From JAXLRU01 sp046330935 (GTDB taxonomy: Bacteria > Actinomycetota > Actinomycetes > Actinomycetales > Kineosporiaceae), in contig JAXLRU010000003.1 in the NCBI GenBank assembly GCA_046330935.1, forward strand, positions 62,001-126,000: a stretch of DNA of 64,000 nt, written 5' to 3'. Below, piece after piece: positions 59,645-64,000 of the stretch. Each line of letters opens with the position of its first letter. The first letter of the stretch is position 1. The position numbers were made by a program, and so were the translations under genes. The notes beneath the pieces are model-generated. The model was not told where the DNA came from. It ran no database searches and worked only from the letters and a program-made list of their open reading frames with translations.

Positions 59645-60340
59645 TCAGGCCGGGCGGAACCCTCGGTGAAGTGCGACGATCCCGCCGCTCAGGTTGCGGT
59701 AGGCCACGTCGGCCCAGCCCGCGGCCTTCAGCCTGCGGCCGAGGTCCACCTGGTCGGGCCAGGCGCGGATCGACTCGGCCAGGTACACGTAGGCGTCGGG
59801 GTTGGAGCTGACCGTGCGCGCCACCGAGGGCAGCGCCCGCATCAGGTACTCGGTGTAGACCGTGCGCCACGGGGCGAACGTGGGCCGGCTGAACTCGCAC
59901 ACGACGAGGCGCCCGCCGGGCTTGGTGACGCGCAGCATCTCGGCGAGCGCGGCGTCGGTGTCGACGACGTTGCGCAGCCCGAAGGAGATCGTCACGGCGT
60001 CGAAGGACGCGTCGGCGAAGGGCAGGCGCGTCGCGTCCCCGGCCGCCAGGGGCAGCGTGGGATTGCGACGCCGACCCACCTGCAGCATGCCGAGGGAGAA
60101 GTCACAGGCCAGCGGCCGGGCGCCGGCGTCGGCGAACGGCTCGGTCGAGGTGGCCGTGCCCGCCGCGAGGTCGAGCACCTTCTGCCCGCGCCGGGCGTCC
60201 ACGGCTCGCAGGACGGCCTTGCGCCAGGCCCTGTCCTGCCCGAGGGACAGGACGGCGTTGGTCAGGTCGTAGCGGCGGGCGACGCCGTCGAACATCGCCG
60301 CGACGTCGGCGGGGCGCTTCTCCAGGCTGGCGCGGGACAT
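59645..60340 (-). CDS. menG: Demethylmenaquinone methyltransferase
   Basis: 231 residues from ATG at 60340. It is a SAM-dependent methyltransferase of the UbiE/MenG type: MFDGVARRYDLTNAVLSLGQ, motif I VLDLAAGTATST, then DFSLGMLQVG, FDAVTISFGLRNVVD and GGRLVVCEFSRP. It performs the last methylation of menaquinone. The length is typical. The gene is followed after 232 bases by menJ, which has its own promoter-like sequences. Confidence 0.92.
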   Translation of the reverse strand: MSRASLEKRPADVAAMFDGVARRYDLTNAVLSLGQDRAWRKAVLRAVDARRGQKVLDLAAGTATSTEPFADAGARPLACDFSLGMLQVGRRRNPTLPLAAGDATRLPFADASFDAVTISFGLRNVVDTDAALAEMLRVTKPGGRLVVCEFSRPTFAPWRTVYTEYLMRALPSVARTVSSNPDAYVYLAESIRAWPDQVDLGRRLKAAGWADVAYRNLSGGIVALHRGFRPA

Positions 60341-60374
60341 GCAGGCATCGTCGCAGGAGTCCGGCCCCGTGCGC

Positions 60375-61508
60375 TCACGCGGGGGGCGCGAAGCCCGCCG
60401 ACGGCGCCGGAGGGTCCTGACGGTCGTCCTGCCAGGTGGGCCCGCCGGCATCGGGCGCGCCAGGCGCAGCCGGGGGAACGGCGGCGTTCTGGTCGGCCGC
60501 GCGCTGGTCCACGGGGCCCTCACCCGCGGGTGCCTGGACGTCCGGCGCGGCCGAAGGCCCGGGAGCCGGCGCGGCGGCCTGGGGCGGCAGGGGTTGCTGG
60601 GCTCCGGGCCACGCGGGCCCGGGCGCCGCGGGCGGGGGGTAGGCGGCCGGGGCGAGGGGGCCCTGGGCGTAGGGGCCGTAGCCGGAGGGCGCGGGCGTGG
60701 AGCCGTAGGGCGGCGCGGCCGGGGCGCCACCGAGGTAGGCGCCCGACGGCGCCCCCTGCGGCTGGGACCCCTGCGGCTGCGGAGCCTGCGTGTACGGAGC
60801 GGAGGGGTACGGGGCCGAGGGGTACGGGGCCGCGGGGTATGGGGCGGCGAACGGGGCCGGCGGGTACCCGGGCTGCGGATACCCGGCCTGGGGGTAGGCC
60901 ACCCCGGGATAGCCGGGGCCGGGGTACCCGCCTGGGTAGGCCCAGGCGGGAGCGGGACGCGGTGCGCGCGGCGCCCGGCGCAGCCAGGGGATGCCCAGGA
61001 CGAGGCTGAGGACGGTCAGCACCCCGGCGATGCCCAGCACCCACAGAGCGACCCGCACGACGGTGGCGACGTCGTCGATCTCCGACTGGGACGGCTTGGC
61101 GTCGAGGTCGTCCACGAGGGTGACGAGCTCGCTGGGCGCCTCGGGGTCGTAGGCGATGCGCACGTCGTCGCCCTTGTCGTAGTCGTAGACGTCGGCCCAC
61201 ATCAGGTAGACCTCGGTCTCGACCTTCTCGCCGTCGACCGCCTTGAACGAGACGCTGACGACGCCGTCGAACTCGTCGACGTCGGTGACCTCGCCGTCGG
61301 TCTGGGTGAGATTGCCGTCGAGGCAGGCGTCGTCGTCGTCGAAGACGACGCAGGGGTCCGAGTAGTCCATCCTGATCAGGGAGGCGACGGCGGCGGTCCC
61401 GCCCGCTCCGAGGGTGAGCAGCCCGAGCCCGATCGAGGCGATCAGGACGATCGCCAGGCGCGTTCCGCGCTTGGGACGCGGCGGCCGGGCGGCCGGTGTC
61501 TCCCCCAT
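60375..61508 (-). CDS. Membrane protein with Pro/Tyr/Ala-rich C-terminal tail
   Basis: 377 residues from ATG at 61508 with GGAGG just upstream. Helix 1 is about residues 17-42. An acidic extracytoplasmic domain (about 45-150) has CVVFDDDDACLDG, a likely disulphide pair, and AVDGEKVETEVYLMWADVYD. Helix 2 is about 155-178 (VALWVLGIAGVLTVLSLVLG). The last 190 residues are low complexity with tandem YP-containing motifs (GYPGPGYPG, APYPSAPYPSAPY). Such tails are common in actinobacterial membrane proteins and may bind partners. No known domain is recognised. It lies between menG and menF but need not be in the pathway. Confidence 0.68.
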   Translation of the reverse strand: MGETPAARPPRPKRGTRLAIVLIASIGLGLLTLGAGGTAAVASLIRMDYSDPCVVFDDDDACLDGNLTQTDGEVTDVDEFDGVVSVSFKAVDGEKVETEVYLMWADVYDYDKGDDVRIAYDPEAPSELVTLVDDLDAKPSQSEIDDVATVVRVALWVLGIAGVLTVLSLVLGIPWLRRAPRAPRPAPAWAYPGGYPGPGYPGVAYPQAGYPQPGYPPAPFAAPYPAAPYPSAPYPSAPYTQAPQPQGSQPQGAPSGAYLGGAPAAPPYGSTPAPSGYGPYAQGPLAPAAYPPPAAPGPAWPGAQQPLPPQAAAPAPGPSAAPDVQAPAGEGPVDQRAADQNAAVPPAAPGAPDAGGPTWQDDRQDPPAPSAGFAPPA

Positions 61509-61687
61509 GGGACCTCCGTGGTCAGGCCGGGCGGGCGCTGCTCGCCGCGGCGTCGACGGCGCCGCGGCATGTGCCGCCGCGGCGTCGACCTGCATTCTGC
61601 ACCGGCGCCCCGCCCCGATGTGGAGGTCCCGTGGAGGTTCCGGGGCCCGGAGGTGGACGGGCGCGAACGGACGTAGGCTTTGTCTCG

Positions 61688-62992
61688 ATGACCACCGCCG
61701 CTGCCGCCGCCCTGCCGCTGGTCGCGCGCACGGTGGCACTCCCCCCGCCCGGGCGTGATCCGGGGCTGTCCGAGCCGTCGCTGCTCGACCTTCTGCCAGG
61801 TCACGAACCCGGCGTGTCCTGGGTGCGCCGCGGCGACGGCCTGGTCGGCTGGGGCGAGGTGGCGCGGATCGACGTCGCGGGCCCGTGCCGGTTCGCCGAG
61901 GCGGACGCCGCGTGGTCGGCCCTGACCCGCCGCGCCGTGGTGCGCGACGAGGTGGGGTTGCCGGGCTGCGGCCCGGTGGCGTTCGGGTCGTTCTCGTTCT
62001 CCCCCGACTCTCCCAGCGGGGGGTCGCTGATCGTCCCCCGGGTGGTGGTGGGCCGCCGTGGCGACACCTGGTGGTTGACGACCGTCGGGCTGGGCTCGAT
62101 GCCGCCCGTGGAGCGTCCGCGCCGCCACCCGTCGCCGCCGTCCCCCGGGCAGGTCACGTACCGCGACGGTGCGCTGGACGCCGACCACTGGAGCGACGCC
62201 GTCGCCGTCGCCGTGAAGCGGATCGCCGACGGCGACCTCGACAAGGCCGTCCTGGCGCGGGACGTGTGGGTGCACACCGAGGCGCCGATCGACGTCCGGC
62301 ATCTGCTGCGGCGCCTGGCCGCCCGCTACCCCAGCTGCTGGACGTTCGCGGTCGACGGCCTCGTGGGTGCCACCCCCGAGATGCTGGTGCGGCGCGAGAA
62401 GGGGCTCGTGACCTCCCGCGTGCTGGCGGGCACGATCAGGCGCACGGGGGACGACGCGAGCGACCTCGCGCTGGCGGCGACACTGGCGCGCTCGAGCAAG
62501 GACCTCGAGGAGCACGAGTACGCGGTGCGGTCGGTGGCCGAGGCGCTGGCGCCCGCGTGCCGGTCGATGAACGTGCCCGAGGCGCCGTACGTGCTGCACC
62601 TGCCCAACGTGATGCACCTGGCCACCGACGTGACGGGCGTGCTGTGCAGCGAGGCGGAGCCGGCGTCGTCGCTGCAGCTGGCACAGGCCCTGCACCCGTC
62701 GGCGGCGGTCTGCGGGACGCCGCGCGAGGAGGCGGCGGCACTGATCGCGGAGCTGGAGGAGATGGACCGCGACCGCTACGCGGGGCCCGTCGGCTGGATC
62801 GACGCGGGCGGCGACGGCGAGTGGGGCATAGGGCTGCGCTCGGGCCGGCTGGACCGCCGCGACCGCACCCGGATGCGGCTGTTCGCCGGGTGCGGCATCG
62901 TCGCGGGTTCCGACCCGGCGTCGGAGCTGGCGGAGTCGCGGGCCAAGCTCGTCCCCATGCAGGAAGCCCTGGGATCAACCGCCGCGGACTAG
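61688..62992 (+). CDS. menF: Isochorismate synthase
   Basis: 434 residues from ATG at 61688. A -10-like TAGGCT ends nine bases earlier, suggesting a leaderless mRNA. It is a chorismate-binding fold: LDKAVLARDVWV, SCWTFAVDGLVGATPEMLVR, SRVLAGTIRRTGDDASD, SSKDLEEHEYAVRSV, LHPSAAVCGTPREEA and FAGCGIVAGSDPASELAES. It converts chorismate to isochorismate. A siderophore-type enzyme is possible by sequence, but position beside menG and menJ favours menaquinone synthesis. Confidence 0.9.
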   Translation: MTTAAAAALPLVARTVALPPPGRDPGLSEPSLLDLLPGHEPGVSWVRRGDGLVGWGEVARIDVAGPCRFAEADAAWSALTRRAVVRDEVGLPGCGPVAFGSFSFSPDSPSGGSLIVPRVVVGRRGDTWWLTTVGLGSMPPVERPRRHPSPPSPGQVTYRDGALDADHWSDAVAVAVKRIADGDLDKAVLARDVWVHTEAPIDVRHLLRRLAARYPSCWTFAVDGLVGATPEMLVRREKGLVTSRVLAGTIRRTGDDASDLALAATLARSSKDLEEHEYAVRSVAEALAPACRSMNVPEAPYVLHLPNVMHLATDVTGVLCSEAEPASSLQLAQALHPSAAVCGTPREEAAALIAELEEMDRDRYAGPVGWIDAGGDGEWGIGLRSGRLDRRDRTRMRLFAGCGIVAGSDPASELAESRAKLVPMQEALGSTAAD

Positions 62993-62999
62993 TCCGAAT

Positions 63000-63015
63000 C
63001 GGTCAAATGTGACCG
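63000..63015. promoter_or_regulatory. Palindrome after menF
   Basis: CGGTCA-AATG-TGACCG, a perfect 6-bp inverted repeat eight bases after the menF stop and 140 bases before the lectin-like gene. It is either a short terminator or an operator. Confidence 0.35.
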
Positions 63016-63154
63016 ACCTTTGCCCGGCGGCAACAGCTGATCTCCGTCTCGGTCGAGGCCGCTTCTCGACACGGGGGTTCCGCCGGCCCGTCCGCACGCG
63101 AGCGCGTGGCAGGACGTCGCGGGACCCGCCCCCTTCGAGAAGGTGACGGCCCGC

Positions 63155-64000
63155 ATGCGCTCCTCCCCACCCGCTCCCCCCGGCCCGGCCCGCGCCTCCC
63201 GCACGCGGCGCGGCGTCGTGGTCGCGGCACTCGCCGGGCTCACGGCGTCCGGCGTCCTGGCCCTGCCGCAGGCGGCGCTCGCCGCGGGCGGAACGGCCCT
63301 GTTCTCGCAGACCTTCCGGGACTCCACCGTGTCGCCCACGGGCGGGGACGTGAAGCTGCTGGCCGTGCCCGCGGGCTCGGGCAGCAACGTCGCCTGCCTC
63401 ACAGCGTCCTCGACGACGACGCAGCGCCCCGTCCCGGGCTGCGGCGGCACCCCCGACGCGGTCGGCGCGGGTGCCCTGCGGCTCACCGCGGCGCTGAACA
63501 ACCAGGTGGGCGCGGTCATGGCCGCCACGAGCGTGCCGACGGCCAACGGCCTCGACATCAGCTTCGACACCTACCAGTACGGCGGCTCCGGCGCGGACGG
63601 CATCGCCTTCGTGCTCGCCGCGGTGGACCCGAAGAACCCGCAGTCACCGGCGAACACCGGCCCGCTGGGCGGCAGCCTCGGCTACTCGGCGACGCCCAGC
63701 CTCTCGGGCTTCAGCTACGGGTACCTCGGCATCGGTCTCGACGTCTACGGCAACTACTCGAACAACCAGTTCGCGGGCAACGGCTGCCCGCAGCCGTCGT
63801 TCATGACGTGGGGCGTCCTGCACAAGAACCAGGTGGTCGTCCGCGGGCCCGGCAGCGGCACCACGGGCTACTGCGGCATCTCCAGCACCTACGGCGCCTA
63901 CCCGGGCGGCCTCGCGATGCGCGGCAGCACGCGGGCCAACTCCAAGGTGCCCGTGCACATCGTCATCGACGCCGTCGCCCGCACCTACACGGTGCAGATC
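63155..64000 (+). CDS. Secreted L-type lectin-like protein (3' end beyond window)
   Basis: 282 codons visible from ATG at 63155; a GTG at 63143 in the same frame is an alternative start. A signal peptide covers about 1-43 (RRGVVVAALAGLTASGVLAL, then AALAAGG). The following 240 residues resemble a legume/bacterial lectin beta-sandwich: ISFDTYQYGGSGADGIAFVL, then GYSATPSLSGFSYGYLGIGL and LDVYGNYSNNQF, with two Cys pairs. ADGIAF...D and LDVYGN are positions typical of metal and sugar binding. It is likely an extracellular glycan-binding protein. The remainder lies past the window edge. Confidence 0.72.
   Translation, partial: MRSSPPAPPGPARASRTRRGVVVAALAGLTASGVLALPQAALAAGGTALFSQTFRDSTVSPTGGDVKLLAVPAGSGSNVACLTASSTTTQRPVPGCGGTPDAVGAGALRLTAALNNQVGAVMAATSVPTANGLDISFDTYQYGGSGADGIAFVLAAVDPKNPQSPANTGPLGGSLGYSATPSLSGFSYGYLGIGLDVYGNYSNNQFAGNGCPQPSFMTWGVLHKNQVVVRGPGSGTTGYCGISSTYGAYPGGLAMRGSTRANSKVPVHIVIDAVARTYTVQI

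Overview
The window is GC-rich DNA (codon third positions almost all G/C) from an actinobacterium. It carries a 14-subunit complex I operon ordered nuoA-N, menaquinone genes beside it, LigC/PolDom-type end-joining genes, GTG/TTG starts, apparently leaderless promoters and large secreted RHS proteins. I see no tRNA, rRNA or CRISPR, and I do not assign a genus.

Layout. 1-4069: secreted proteins, including two with a carbohydrate-binding-like domain that ends in Cys-Trp, and a lysozyme-like wall hydrolase. 4070-6862: a convergent NlpC/P60-type hydrolase sharing the same seven-repeat C-terminal module, so that the two genes form a 1.33 kb inverted repeat. 7074-8748: a RarD-like transporter and a small membrane protein. 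8850-11574: an SPFH protein and a divergent NAD-kinase-like protein in an operon, transcribed away from an NrtR-type Nudix regulator, with an inverted repeat between them. 11700-14377: a secreted protein and the DNA ligase LigC. 14688-31603: an RHS polymorphic-toxin island. It holds a full 2272-residue RHS protein with a NucA/NucB-type nuclease tip, its SUKH immunity gene, a second RHS C-terminus with a different tip and its own immunity gene, two decayed tips each followed by an immunity gene, a broken immunity gene, a SUFU immunity gene, a partial copy of ligC and, divergently, a 1637-residue secreted surface protein. 31695-33130: an ISL3-type insertion sequence with perfect 8-bp target duplications. 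33336-40474: another Cys-Trp-ended protein, a two-gene ABC exporter, a lipoprotein-like or anchored protein and a LigD-type polymerase. 40510-62992: a respiratory block on the minus strand (polyprenyl diphosphate synthase, nuoN to nuoA, MenJ-like reductase, MenG, a Pro-rich membrane protein) with divergent menF. 63155-end: a secreted lectin-like protein, cut by the window edge.

How they work together. MenF and MenG act at the two ends of menaquinone synthesis, the polyprenyl synthase makes its tail, the MenJ-like enzyme may reduce that tail, and Nuo uses the quinone. A Rex-like operator upstream of menJ suggests control by the NADH/NAD+ ratio. The RHS island looks like a store of displaced toxin tips behind a single delivery gene. 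The ligC duplication, frameshifts and AT-richer immunity genes point to repeated recombination and transfer there.
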